NCBI RefSeq assembly: GCF_007644105.1
Contig: NZ_VFAC01000007.1
Span: forward strand, 84,909-148,908
Length of the DNA stretch: 64,000 nt
From: Elioraea rosea
GTDB taxonomy: Bacteria > Pseudomonadota > Alphaproteobacteria > Acetobacterales > Acetobacteraceae
Reading direction: 5' to 3'
Positions 40,593 to 49,610 of this stretch are shown in pieces. How positions within the stretch are numbered: position 1 is the first letter of the stretch; each line of letters opens with the position of its first letter. Both the position numbers and the translations under genes were made by a program. Below the pieces are notes generated by a model. It searched no databases, was not told where the DNA came from, and was given only the letters and a program-made list of their open reading frames with translations.

Positions 40593-41657
40593 ATGGCCGA
40601 CGCCAAGCACACGCCGACGATCGCCTTCGCCATGGGCGACGCATCCGGCATCGGATCGGAACTGATGGCCAAGGTCCTCGCCGATGCCGACATCGCCGCA
40701 GCGGCCCGCTACATCGTCATCGGCGATTCCCGGGTTCTCGCACGCGGCGCGAGCATCGTCGGCCTGCCCGTCACCCTTCCCGTCGTGGGACCCGACGCCA
40801 CGCTGCCGCGCGATCGTTCCGTGTTCGTCGATCTCGGCCATCTCGACCCGAAGGACGCGCCTTTCGGCACGGTGAACCTCGCAAGCGGCCGTTTCGCGCT
40901 TGAGAACTTTCGCACCGCGCTGCTCCTCGGCCTCGCAGGCGAGGCCGATGCGGTTGCCTTCACGCCGTTCAACAAGGCGGCGATGCGCCTCGCCCACCCG
41001 CCCTACGAGGACGAGATCGGCTTCACTGCGGGCGTGCTCGGGTTCGACGGCAAGGCCAAGGAGTTCAACATCCTCGAGGGGCTGTGGAACGCGCGCGTCA
41101 CCTCCCACGTGCCGCTGAAGGACGTCGCCGCGCTGATCACACCGGATGAAATCATCGACAATCTCGTGCTGACGGCGGATGCCTTGCGTACATCGGGCAT
41201 CGCCTCGCCGCGCATCGCCGTGGCCGGCCTCAACCCGCATGCCGGTGATGGCGGGAATTTCGGCCGCGAGGAGATCGACGTGATCGGACCTGCGGTCGAG
41301 ACTGCGAAGTCGCGCGGCATCGCCTGCGACGGCCCGTTCCCGGCCGACACGGTGTTCCTCCGCGCCCAGCGCGGCGATTTCGATGCCGTACTGACGATGT
41401 ACCACGACCAGGGCCAGATCGCGATGAAGCTGATCGGCTTCGATCGCGGCGTGACCATGCTCGGCGGCTTCCCGTTCCCCATCTGCACGCCCGCGCACGG
41501 CACGGCGCATGACATCGCCGGAACCGGCAAGGCGAACACCGGTGCGACGCGCGCGGCACTTCTGCTCGCCGCGCGCATGGCGGCGGCCGCGCCACGTGTG
41601 CGACCGCCGGCTCCGCTTTCGGTCTCCGCCGTTAGGGCGCCGCGCAAGGCCGCCTGA
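40593..41657 (+). CDS. PdxA-like 4-phospho-threonate/erythronate-type dehydrogenase
   Basis: PdxA-family proteins are metal- and NAD-dependent dehydrogenases that oxidise and decarboxylate 4-phosphorylated hydroxy acids. The 354-residue protein starts at ATG 40593 (MADAKHTPTIAFAMGDASGIGSELMAKVL). It has the family metal-ligand regions RVTSHVPLKDV, VAGLNPHAGDGGNFGREE and YHDQGQIAMKLIGFD. Because it sits in a catabolic gene set rather than with pyridoxine genes, a PdxA2-type role in sugar-acid breakdown is more likely than vitamin B6 synthesis. The usual DUF1537 kinase partner is not in the window. Confidence 0.85.
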   Translation: MADAKHTPTIAFAMGDASGIGSELMAKVLADADIAAAARYIVIGDSRVLARGASIVGLPVTLPVVGPDATLPRDRSVFVDLGHLDPKDAPFGTVNLASGRFALENFRTALLLGLAGEADAVAFTPFNKAAMRLAHPPYEDEIGFTAGVLGFDGKAKEFNILEGLWNARVTSHVPLKDVAALITPDEIIDNLVLTADALRTSGIASPRIAVAGLNPHAGDGGNFGREEIDVIGPAVETAKSRGIACDGPFPADTVFLRAQRGDFDAVLTMYHDQGQIAMKLIGFDRGVTMLGGFPFPICTPAHGTAHDIAGTGKANTGATRAALLLAARMAAAAPRVRPPAPLSVSAVRAPRKAA

Positions 41658-41734
41658 CGACGGGCTCCGCAAGAACGGCCCGGGCACAAGGGCCGGCCGA
41701 AACGATCATCCATTGGCGAGGAGGATAGCCAGCC

Positions 41735-42745
41735 ATGTCACGACGCAGCTTCACACGAGCGGCCCTGGCCGCCGCCGTTCTCACCCTGCCGGGGGCGCTT
41801 CCCGCGGCCGCGCAGGGCGAGTGGCGACCGACGCGTCCGATCGAGTTCGTCGTCACCTCCGGCGCCGGCGGCGGAACGGACGTGTTCGCGCGCACCGTTC
41901 AGGGCGCGATCACCAAGCACAACCTGGTGCCGACCTCGATCATCGTGACCAACAAGGGCGCGGGCTCGGGCGCGGAAGGGTTCGTCTACGCCCGCGGCGC
42001 GCAGGGCGATGCCCACAAGGTGGTGTTTGCGACGAACAACACGTGGCTGTTGCCGATGGTGTCGCGGGTTGCCTTCAAGGCCGAGGATTTCCGCCCCGTC
42101 GCGATCCTCGCCTTCGACGAGTTCATGCTGTGGGTGAAGTACGACAGCCCGCACAGGACGGCGGCCGACTTCCTCGCTGCTGCGCGGTCGGCAAACCCGC
42201 CGTTGAAGATGGGCGGCAGCCAGCCGAAGGACACCGACCAGACGCTGACGAGCCTCATCCAGCGCGCCGCGAATGTCCGGTTCACCTACGTTCCGTTCCG
42301 CGGGGGCGGCGAGGCGGGCACGCAGCTTGCCGGCGGCCATATCGATGCCAACACGAACAACCCCTCCGAGAGCATCGGCGGCTGGCGCGGCAGCCAGGTA
42401 AGGCCGGTCTGCGTGTTCCGCCGCGAGCCGATGGCCCGTGGTGAGCTGGTGACGCAGACCCAGGGCTGGCACGACATCCCGACCTGCTCGAGCCAGGGTA
42501 TCCCCATCGAGGAGTTCTCGATGCCGCGCACGACCTTCCTGCCGCCCGGCACCACCCCGGCGCAGCAGGCCTACTGGGTCGACGTGATGCGCCGCGTCGT
42601 CGAGACGCCGGAGTGGAAGGACTACATCACCCGCACCAGCCAGAGCACCCGGTTCACGACCGGTGACGCCTTCTCCGAGCACATCCGCAAGGATGTCGAA
42701 GCCTCGCGCGAGATCTTCCAGGCCGAAGGCTGGCTTGTGAACTGA
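41735..42745 (+). CDS. tctC: Tripartite tricarboxylate transporter receptor (TctC/Bug type), first copy
   Basis: TctC proteins are periplasmic receptors of the TTT transporters. The 336-residue protein has a signal peptide (RRSFTRAALAAAVLTLPGAL, cleavage near AAAQG) and the family motif WRPTRPIEFVVTSGAGGGTDVFART. The Bug-family hallmark regions are seen at the binding loops (VVTNKGAGSGAEGFVYA, FTYVPFRGGGEAGTQLAGGHID). A strong GAGGAGG ribosome site precedes ATG 41735. It is followed by tctB and tctA in the standard order. Confidence 0.93.
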   Translation: MSRRSFTRAALAAAVLTLPGALPAAAQGEWRPTRPIEFVVTSGAGGGTDVFARTVQGAITKHNLVPTSIIVTNKGAGSGAEGFVYARGAQGDAHKVVFATNNTWLLPMVSRVAFKAEDFRPVAILAFDEFMLWVKYDSPHRTAADFLAAARSANPPLKMGGSQPKDTDQTLTSLIQRAANVRFTYVPFRGGGEAGTQLAGGHIDANTNNPSESIGGWRGSQVRPVCVFRREPMARGELVTQTQGWHDIPTCSSQGIPIEEFSMPRTTFLPPGTTPAQQAYWVDVMRRVVETPEWKDYITRTSQSTRFTTGDAFSEHIRKDVEASREIFQAEGWLVN

Positions 42746-42773
42746 CGTCGCTGCCGACCGGGGAGAGGGAGCG

Positions 42774-43253
42774 ATGCTGACACGCTTGCAGCTCGAGCTT
42801 GCGGCCTGTGCCGTGGTGTTCGTGCTCGGCTCCCTCTCCATCCTCGGCGCTCTCGAGCATGAGGTCGGCTGGGCGGCGGATGGGCCGCAGGCAGGATACT
42901 TCCCGTTCCGCCTCGGCATCATCCTCGTTGTCGTCAGCCTCGCGATTGCCGCGCAGGCGCTGATGATGGGCGAACGTCGGCGACAGCTTGTTCTTTCGCG
43001 CGAAAGCGCCCGCCGCATGCTCGGCTTCTTCCTCCCCCTCGTCGCCTATGTAGGGATCGCCCAGGTACTCGGCCTCTACATTGCAACCGCGCTCTATCTC
43101 GCGTTCGTCCTGCGCACCATGGGCAGCCACCCCTGGCGCACCTCGATCGCCGTCGCGCTCGCCGTGCCGGCGGTGTCGTGGGTCCTGTTCGAGGTCTGGT
43201 TCACCGTGCCGCTGCTCAAGGGGCCGGTCGAGGTCTGGCTGGGGCTCGCCTGA
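42774..43253 (+). CDS. tctB: TTT transporter small subunit TctB
   Basis: The 159-residue protein has four hydrophobic helices: one at the N-terminus (LELAACAVVFVLGSLSILGAL), a second after the GPQAGYFPFRLGIILVVVSL motif typical of TctB, and two near the end. It lies 28 bp after tctC and 2 bp before tctA. Confidence 0.9.
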   Translation: MLTRLQLELAACAVVFVLGSLSILGALEHEVGWAADGPQAGYFPFRLGIILVVVSLAIAAQALMMGERRRQLVLSRESARRMLGFFLPLVAYVGIAQVLGLYIATALYLAFVLRTMGSHPWRTSIAVALAVPAVSWVLFEVWFTVPLLKGPVEVWLGLA

Positions 43254-43255
43254 GC

Positions 43256-44773
43256 ATGGGCAATCTCGACGCGTTGCTGCAGGGCTTCGCCATCGCGCTC
43301 ACGTTCGAGCACATCCTGCTGATGATCCTCGGCGTGCTGCTCGGCATCCTCGTCGGCGTCCTGCCCGGGCTCGGCGCGCCGAACGGGGTGACGCTGCTTC
43401 TCCCTATCACCTTCTCGATGGACCCCGTCTCTGCGATCATCCTGCTGACCAGCACGTACTGGGGCGCGCTGTTCGGCGGCTCGACCACATCGATCCTGTT
43501 CAACATACCGGGTGAGCCATCCTCGGTTGCGACCACCTTCGACGGCTACCCGATGGCGCGCGACGGGCGCGCCTCCGAGGCGCTGACCTTCGCCTTCATG
43601 TCGGCCGGGTTTGGCGCGTTGCTCGGCGTGGTGGTGATCACGCTTCTGTCGGGGTTCGTGACGTCCTTCGCGCTGAAGTTCGGGCCGGCAGAGTACTTCG
43701 CCGTCTATCTCCTCGCGTTCTGCTCCTTCATTGCCTTCGGCAGCGGGTCGCCGCTCAAGACCATCGTCTCCATCGCGCTCGGTTTCGGCTTCGCGACGGT
43801 CGGGATGGACAGCGTCTCGGGCGCGATGCGGCTGACCTTCGACTTCAATGACCTGATCCGCGGCATCTCCTTCCTCGTCGTCGTCATAGGCCTGTTCGGC
43901 ATCGGCGAGATGCTGCTGACGCTCGAGGAAGGGCTCGAGTTCAAGGGAGCCGATGCCCGGCTTCGCCCGCGCGCCGTGCTTGCCGCCATCCGCCGCCTGC
44001 CGCGCTACTGGGTGACGATGCTGCGAGGCTCGGCCGTCGGAATCTGGATGGGCATCACGCCGGGCGGGCCGACGGCAGCCTCCTTCATGTCCTACGGGCT
44101 TGCCAAGCGCATGTCCAAGCGCGGCGCGCATTTCGGCAAGGGTGAACCCGAAGGGGTCATCGCGCCGGAGACGGCGGATCATTCCGCTGGCACCGCGGCG
44201 ATGCTGCCGATGCTCGCCCTCGGCATTCCTGGGTCCGCGACAGCCGCGGTCATGCTTGGCGGGCTGATGATATGGGGGCTCAACCCGGGGCCGATGCTGT
44301 TCGTCGAGCGCGCCGATTTCGTCTGGGGGATGATCGCCTCGATGTACGTCGGCAACGTCGTCGGCGTGATCCTCGTGCTCGCGACCGTTCCTCTGTTCGC
44401 CGCGATGCTGTCGGTTCCCTTCACCATCATCGGCCCGATCATCGTCACCGTCTGCATCGTCGGTGCCTGGACCGTTGCCGGCGCGCCGTTCGACCTCTGG
44501 CTTGCCGTCGTCTTCGGCATCGCGGGCTGGGCGATGAAGAAGCTCGAATACCCGATCGCGCCGCTCATCCTCGCCATGGTGATCGGCGACCGGGCGGAGG
44601 ATGCGTTCCGCCAGTCGATGATCATGTCGCAGGGCTCGATCACAGTGCTTTGGTCGAACGCGCTGGTCGGCACGATCTCGACCCTGGCGCTGCTGCTGCT
44701 CGCCTCGCCCTTCGTGACGGCCTGGATCACGTCGATGCGGGCGAGGAAGGCTCTGCACGCGGCCAGGGAATGA
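43256..44773 (+). CDS. tctA: TTT transporter large permease TctA
   Basis: TctA is the 12-helix transport subunit. The 505-residue sequence starts at ATG 43256 (MGNLDALLQGFAIALTFEHILLMILGVLLG) and carries the hallmark motifs GVLPGLGAPNGVTLLLPITF, YWGALFGGSTTSILFNIPGEPSSVATTFDGYPMAR and GITPGGPTAASFMSYG. It has the family's full length. The frame upstream of 43256 overlaps tctB and is not used. Confidence 0.95.
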   Translation: MGNLDALLQGFAIALTFEHILLMILGVLLGILVGVLPGLGAPNGVTLLLPITFSMDPVSAIILLTSTYWGALFGGSTTSILFNIPGEPSSVATTFDGYPMARDGRASEALTFAFMSAGFGALLGVVVITLLSGFVTSFALKFGPAEYFAVYLLAFCSFIAFGSGSPLKTIVSIALGFGFATVGMDSVSGAMRLTFDFNDLIRGISFLVVVIGLFGIGEMLLTLEEGLEFKGADARLRPRAVLAAIRRLPRYWVTMLRGSAVGIWMGITPGGPTAASFMSYGLAKRMSKRGAHFGKGEPEGVIAPETADHSAGTAAMLPMLALGIPGSATAAVMLGGLMIWGLNPGPMLFVERADFVWGMIASMYVGNVVGVILVLATVPLFAAMLSVPFTIIGPIIVTVCIVGAWTVAGAPFDLWLAVVFGIAGWAMKKLEYPIAPLILAMVIGDRAEDAFRQSMIMSQGSITVLWSNALVGTISTLALLLLASPFVTAWITSMRARKALHAARE

Positions 44774-44853
44774 TGCGAGGCTCCAACGGCCGGGCTCCGC
44801 TCCGGCCCAAGCACGGCAAAGCAATGCCGGACAACCGAGGAGGAACGAACACA

Positions 44854-45816
44854 ATGCTGAACCGCCGAGCCGTTCTCGCCGCCGGGCTTGCGATGCCCGC
44901 CATCGCGCATGCGCAGGGCTGGCCTAATAGGCCGCTGACCGTCATCGTGCCGTGGGCCGCCGGCGGCGGGGCCGATACGGTCACGCGCATCATCGCCGCC
45001 GGCATCGAGCAGGAACTTCGCCAGACGGTGAACGTCGTCAACCGCACGGGCGGAAACGGCGTGGTCGGCCATTCCGCGATCGCGACCGCGCCGGCCGATG
45101 GCTACACGATCGGCACGGGCACATCCGAGTTCGTAAATTTCCGCCTGCTCGGCCAGGCCGATCTCGGGCCGAACAGCTTCGACCTGATCTCGCGCATTTC
45201 CTTGATCCCCGCCGGTGTGACGGTGAAGGCGGACGGGCCGTGGCGCGACTTCGCTGCCTTTGCTGCGGCGCTGAAGGAAGGCCGCAAGGGGCAGTACACG
45301 GGCTCCGGCGTCGGCACGGGCGGTGCGTGGCATCTCGCCGCGGCCGGCATGACGAAGGCGATGGGCCTTCCGGCCGACCAGATCCGCTGGATCCCGAGCC
45401 AGGGCGGCGCGCCCGCGCTGCAGGACCTCGTCGCTGGCGGGGTGAGCGTCTTCACCGGCTCGCCGGTCGAGGCGAAGGCGCTCGCCGATGCGGGCCAGGT
45501 CCGCGTCGTCGCCGTGATGGGAAGCGAGCGGATGGCGGCCTACCCCGACGCGCCGACCCTGAAGGAGCTCGGCATCGACTGGACGTTCGAGAACTGGTTC
45601 GCCTTCCTTGCGCCGAGGAACATTCCCGCCCCCGTGCGCGCGCAGCTTGTCGAGGCGCTGCAGAAGGCGCATGCGCGGCCGGAGGTGCGCCGCGCGATGG
45701 CCGACCGCGGCATCGTGCCGATCTGGGAAACATCCGAGCAGTTCGCCACCTTCGCCTCGCGGGTGTCTGACACCGCCGGCGGGCTGCTGCGCGAGCTCGG
45801 CCTTGCGCGCAGCTGA
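44854..45816 (+). CDS. TTT receptor (TctC/Bug type), second copy
   Basis: This 320-residue second receptor (MLNRRAVLAAGLAMPAIAHAQGW) has a clear signal peptide cut after HAQ and the motif WPNRPLTVIVPWAAGGGADTVTRI. NRTGGNGVVGHSAIATAPADGYT follows, typical of Bug proteins. ATG 44854 has an AGGAGG site. It is different in sequence from the first tctC, so the single TctAB pair may serve two receptors with different ligands. It is followed closely by the amidohydrolase. Confidence 0.9.
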   Translation: MLNRRAVLAAGLAMPAIAHAQGWPNRPLTVIVPWAAGGGADTVTRIIAAGIEQELRQTVNVVNRTGGNGVVGHSAIATAPADGYTIGTGTSEFVNFRLLGQADLGPNSFDLISRISLIPAGVTVKADGPWRDFAAFAAALKEGRKGQYTGSGVGTGGAWHLAAAGMTKAMGLPADQIRWIPSQGGAPALQDLVAGGVSVFTGSPVEAKALADAGQVRVVAVMGSERMAAYPDAPTLKELGIDWTFENWFAFLAPRNIPAPVRAQLVEALQKAHARPEVRRAMADRGIVPIWETSEQFATFASRVSDTAGGLLRELGLARS

Positions 45817-45831
45817 GGCAGTCTCCCCAGG

Positions 45832-46800
45832 ATGACGGTGATGCGCGACGACGAGCTGCCGATCATCGACGCGCATCACCATTTCTGGGACCTCCAACAT
45901 AACCCGCACCCGTGGCTCCGCGACGAGCCGCCCATTCCGTTCCGCTACGGCGACTATTCGGCACTGCGTGGCCGGAACTTCCTGCCCCCCGAATACGATG
46001 CCGTGGCCTCCGGTCACCGCGTGGTGGCGACGGTGACGATGGAAGGCGAATGGGACCCCGCCGACGCGCTGGGCGAGGGCCGCTGGATGGCCGACCTCGC
46101 GGCGCGCACCGGCCGGCCGGCGGCGCATGTCGCACAGGCCTGGCTCGACCGTGACGACGTCGAGGCGGTGCTCGCGGCGAGCGCGGCGATCCCGCTCGTC
46201 CGGGCCGTGCGCCACAAGCCGCGCGCAGCGCCAACTCCTGACAGGGTCGAGCGTGGTGCGGCGGGAAGCATGGGAGACCCGCGTTGGCGGCGAGGCTATG
46301 CACTGCTGGCGAAGCGCGACCTGCATTTCGAGCTGCAGACGCCCTGGTGGCATCTCGACGAGGCGCTCGCGCTGATCGAAGCCCACCCCGACGTGCCCGT
46401 CGTGCTGAACCACACCGGCCTTCCGGCTGACCGAAGCGACGAAGGGCTCGCCGGCTGGCGCGCGGCGATGCGCCGTTTCGCCTCGGCAACGCAGGCGAGC
46501 GTGAAGATCTCGGGCCTCGGGCTTCGCGGCCGGCCTTGGCGCATCGAGGACAACCGCGCGATCATCCGCGAGACGATCGGGATATTCGGCGCGAGGCGCT
46601 GCCTCTTCGCCTCCAACTTCCCGGTCGACGGCCTGTGCGGCACCTTCGACACGATCTATCGCGGGTTCAAGGAGGCGACGGCCGACCTGCCGGTCGCCGA
46701 CAGGCTCGCCCTGTTCCACGACAACGCCATCAGGATCTACCGCCTCGCCCTGCCGCTCGCGGCGGAGGCGGCGAGGCCCAGAGGAGAGACACGACCGTGA
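45832..46800 (+). CDS. Amidohydrolase-2 family protein, lactonase-like
   Basis: This 322-residue TIM-barrel metal hydrolase starts IIDAHHHFWDLQHNPHPWLRDEP, the COG3618-type motif found in sugar-lactone hydrolases such as fucono- or rhamnono-lactonases. Further motifs are ALAKRDLHFELQTP-type strands, VVLNHTGLPADRSDEG and FASNFPVDGLC. With the dehydratase and DHDPS-family gene that follow, a lactonase step producing an aldonate is likely. It overlaps the dehydratase start as GTGA. The substrate is not known. Confidence 0.85.
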   Translation: MTVMRDDELPIIDAHHHFWDLQHNPHPWLRDEPPIPFRYGDYSALRGRNFLPPEYDAVASGHRVVATVTMEGEWDPADALGEGRWMADLAARTGRPAAHVAQAWLDRDDVEAVLAASAAIPLVRAVRHKPRAAPTPDRVERGAAGSMGDPRWRRGYALLAKRDLHFELQTPWWHLDEALALIEAHPDVPVVLNHTGLPADRSDEGLAGWRAAMRRFASATQASVKISGLGLRGRPWRIEDNRAIIRETIGIFGARRCLFASNFPVDGLCGTFDTIYRGFKEATADLPVADRLALFHDNAIRIYRLALPLAAEAARPRGETRP

Positions 46801-48536
46801 GCGACCACACGCCGCCGAAGGGAACGCTGCGCAGCCGAGCCTGGTTCGCGCGCAACGACAAGATGGGCTTCTACTATCGCTCCTGGCTGCGTAACCGCGG
46901 CCTGCCGAATGACCAATTCGACGGCCGCCCCGTCATCGGCATCTGCAACACCTGGTCGGAGCTCACGCCCTGCAACGGGCATTTCCGGGTGATCGCCGAG
47001 CATGTGCGCCACGGCATCCTCGAGGCCGGCGGCTACCCGCTCGAGTTCCCGGTGTTCTCGCTCGGCGAGACCCAGCTTCGCCCGACCGCGATGCTCTACC
47101 GCAACCTCGCCTCGATGGATGTGGAGGAGGCGCTTCGCGCAAACCCGCTCGACGGCGTGGTGCTGCTGATGGGCTGCGACAAGACCACGCCCGCGCTCCT
47201 TATGGGCGCCTCGAGCGTCGACCTGCCGACGATCGGCGTCTCCGGCGGCCCGATGCTGAACGGGTGGTATCGCGGCCAGAAGATCGGCTCGGGCACCAAC
47301 ACGATCTCGATGAGCGAGCAGCTCCGGGCCGGCGAGATCACGCTCGAGGAGTTCTACGAGGCCGAGGGGGCGATGTCGCGGTCGGCTGGGCACTGCATGA
47401 CCATGGGCACGGCCTCCACCATGGCCTCGATGGTCGAGGCGCTCGGTATCGGCCTGCCGCAGAACGCCGCGATCCCGGCGGCTGACGCGCGCAGGAACGA
47501 GCTCGCGCGCCTCGCAGGCCGGCGCATCGTCCAGATGGTGAAGGACGATATCCGCCTCTCCTCGATCCTCACGCGGAAGGCGATCGAGAATGCGATCCGC
47601 ACGCTGGCTGCGATCGGCGGCAGCACCAATGCCGTGGTGCACCTCCTCGCCATCGCCGGGCGCATCGGCGTCGAGCTCACGCTCGAGGATTTCGACAAGC
47701 TGGCGAGCGGCGTGCACTGCCTCGTCAATCTCCGCCCATCGGGCGAGCACCTGATGGAGGATTTCTACTACGCCGGTGGATTGCCGGTGGTGCTGCGCGA
47801 GCTCGTCGAGCGCGGGTTGATCCACGGCGATGCGATGACGGCGAACGGCCGCACGATCGCGGAGAACGTGGCGAAGGCCGAGTGCTACAACCGGGATGTC
47901 ATCCGCACCTACGACGCGCCCTTCAAGCCCGAGGCGGGCATCGCGATCCTCCGCGGCAATCTCTGCCCGGGCGGCGCGGTCATCAAGCCGTCGGCTGCCT
48001 CGCCGCACCTGATGAAGCACACCGGCCGGGCTGTCGTGTTCGAGAGCATCGAGGACCTGCACGAGCGCATCAACGACGAGGCGCTCGACATCGACGCCGA
48101 CAACGTCATGGTGCTGAAGAATTGCGGGCCGAAGGGGTATCCGGGCATGGCTGAGGTCGGCAACATGCCGCTTCCGCCGAAGCTTCTGCGCGCCGGCGTG
48201 AAGGACATGATCCGCATCTCCGATGCGCGCATGTCGGGAACGGCCTATGGCACCGTCGTGCTGCACGTCGTGCCGGAGGCGGCGGCGGGCGGGCCGCTCG
48301 CGCTCGTCAGGAACGGCGACCTGATCACGCTCGACGTGCCCGCGCGGTCGCTGCATCTGCACGTCGAGGAGGCCGAGCTCGCTTCGCGCCGCGCCGCCTG
48401 GGTGCCGCCGCCCGAGGCAGCCTCCCGCGGCTATACGAAGCTCTACATCGACCATGTCCTGCAGGCCGACAAGGGCGCGGATTTCGACTTCCTGCAGGGC
48501 TCCTCCGGCGCGCCCGTCGCGCGCGACAACCACTGA
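46797..48536 (+). CDS. IlvD/Edd-family dehydratase, sugar-acid dehydratase type
   Basis: These Fe-S enzymes dehydrate 2,3-dihydroxy acids or aldonates to 2-keto-3-deoxy acids. The 579-residue protein carries the three cluster cysteines in IGICNTWSELTPC, LLMGCDKTTPAL and SAGHCMTMGTASTM. It also has KSGTDAY-type C-terminal equivalents (ARMSGTAYGTVVLHVVPEAAAGGPLALV). The tail LQADKGADFDFLQG resembles aldonate (for example L-arabinonate) dehydratases rather than the isoleucine-pathway IlvD. Start is GTG 46797 with AGGAGAG upstream. Neighbouring lactonase and DHDPS-family genes support a sugar-acid pathway. Confidence 0.88.
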   Translation: MSDHTPPKGTLRSRAWFARNDKMGFYYRSWLRNRGLPNDQFDGRPVIGICNTWSELTPCNGHFRVIAEHVRHGILEAGGYPLEFPVFSLGETQLRPTAMLYRNLASMDVEEALRANPLDGVVLLMGCDKTTPALLMGASSVDLPTIGVSGGPMLNGWYRGQKIGSGTNTISMSEQLRAGEITLEEFYEAEGAMSRSAGHCMTMGTASTMASMVEALGIGLPQNAAIPAADARRNELARLAGRRIVQMVKDDIRLSSILTRKAIENAIRTLAAIGGSTNAVVHLLAIAGRIGVELTLEDFDKLASGVHCLVNLRPSGEHLMEDFYYAGGLPVVLRELVERGLIHGDAMTANGRTIAENVAKAECYNRDVIRTYDAPFKPEAGIAILRGNLCPGGAVIKPSAASPHLMKHTGRAVVFESIEDLHERINDEALDIDADNVMVLKNCGPKGYPGMAEVGNMPLPPKLLRAGVKDMIRISDARMSGTAYGTVVLHVVPEAAAGGPLALVRNGDLITLDVPARSLHLHVEEAELASRRAAWVPPPEAASRGYTKLYIDHVLQADKGADFDFLQGSSGAPVARDNH

Positions 48537-48543
48537 GGCACCA

Positions 48544-49464
48544 ATGCCGTCACGACGCTACACGGGCATCTTCCCCGTCGTTCCCACCACCTTCACCGAC
48601 AATGGCGCGCTTGACCTCGAAAGCCAGATGCGCGCGGTCGACTTCATGATCGATGCAGGCTCGAACGGGCTTGCCATCCTCGCCAACTTCTCCGAGCAGT
48701 TCGTGCTGTCGGATGAGGAGCGCGAGGTGCTGACGCGCGCGATTATGAAGCACGTCGCCGGCCGCGTTCCGGTGATCGTGACGACGACGCACTTCTCCTC
48801 CCGCGTCTGCGCCGAGCGAAGCCGCCGCGCCGAGGGCGAGGGGGCGGCGATGGTCATGGTGATGCCGCCCTATCATGGCGCGACGATCCGCGCAGGCGAG
48901 AGCGCCATCCGCGGCTTCTTCCAGACCGTGTCGGATGCGATCTCGATCCCCATCATGATCCAGGACGCGCCTGTTGCCGGCACGCCTCTGCCCGCGCCCT
49001 TCCTGGCCCAGATGGCGCGCGAGATCGCGCAGGTAGCCTACTTCAAGATCGAGGTGCGTGGCGCGGCGACGAAGCTGCGCGACCTGATCCGCCTCGGCGG
49101 CGAGGCGATCGAGGGGCCGTGGGACGGCGAGGAAGGCATCACCCTGCTCGCCGATCTCGATGCGGGCGCGACCGGCTCGATGACCGGCGGCGGCTTCCCC
49201 GACGGAATGCGCACGATCTTCGACCCGTTCCACGCCGGAGACCGCGAGGGAGCGGTCGCCGCCTATGCGCGCTGGCTGCCCCTGATCAATGTCGAGAACC
49301 GCCAGTGCGGGCTTCTCGCGGCCAAGGCGCTGATGAAGGAGGGCGGCGTGATCGCCTGCGACGCACCCCGCCACCCGCTCGCGCCGCTGACGCCGGAGGT
49401 GAGGGCCGGGCTGCTCGATGCCGCGCGGCGGCTCGACCCGCTGGTGCTTCGCTGGGGCCGCTGA
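48544..49464 (+). CDS. DHDPS/NAL-family lyase or dehydratase
   Basis: This 306-residue class I aldolase-type TIM barrel has the Schiff-base lysine at Lys168 (VAYFKIEV) and the glycine-rich segment of the family. The catalytic Tyr of true dihydrodipicolinate synthases (YNxP) is replaced by MIQDAP near residues 139-143. This points away from lysine synthesis and towards 2-keto-3-deoxy-aldonate processing, as in the L-KDA dehydratase group. It lies 7 bp after the dehydratase gene and ends the island's plus-strand operon. Confidence 0.85.
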   Translation: MPSRRYTGIFPVVPTTFTDNGALDLESQMRAVDFMIDAGSNGLAILANFSEQFVLSDEEREVLTRAIMKHVAGRVPVIVTTTHFSSRVCAERSRRAEGEGAAMVMVMPPYHGATIRAGESAIRGFFQTVSDAISIPIMIQDAPVAGTPLPAPFLAQMAREIAQVAYFKIEVRGAATKLRDLIRLGGEAIEGPWDGEEGITLLADLDAGATGSMTGGGFPDGMRTIFDPFHAGDREGAVAAYARWLPLINVENRQCGLLAAKALMKEGGVIACDAPRHPLAPLTPEVRAGLLDAARRLDPLVLRWGR

Positions 49465-49610
49465 TGGGCGGCGTGCTGCGCCGCGGCATGAGTAGTGGGT
49501 TCCGGTTCTTTTCTTGACCTCAATGATCTGTGTCACTCGCGTCGGTTGCGTGCGGTGCTACCTTCTGGCGTGTCTTCCGGGAACGACACGACCAACGAAG
49601 GGAGAACACC

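Noticed and set aside
40593..41657. PdxA as a pyridoxine biosynthesis gene
   Set aside because: Its neighbours are transporters and sugar-acid enzymes and no pdxJ or ksgA is nearby, so a catabolic PdxA-like role is more plausible.
46797..48536. Dehydratase as IlvD of branched-chain amino acid synthesis
   Set aside because: The C-terminal tail and the lactonase/DHDPS context fit aldonate dehydratases better.
49465..49610. Promoter before the uncharacterised gene based on TTGACC at 49514
   Set aside because: No -10 box lies at proper spacing, so only the ribosome site can be supported in this 146-bp gap.
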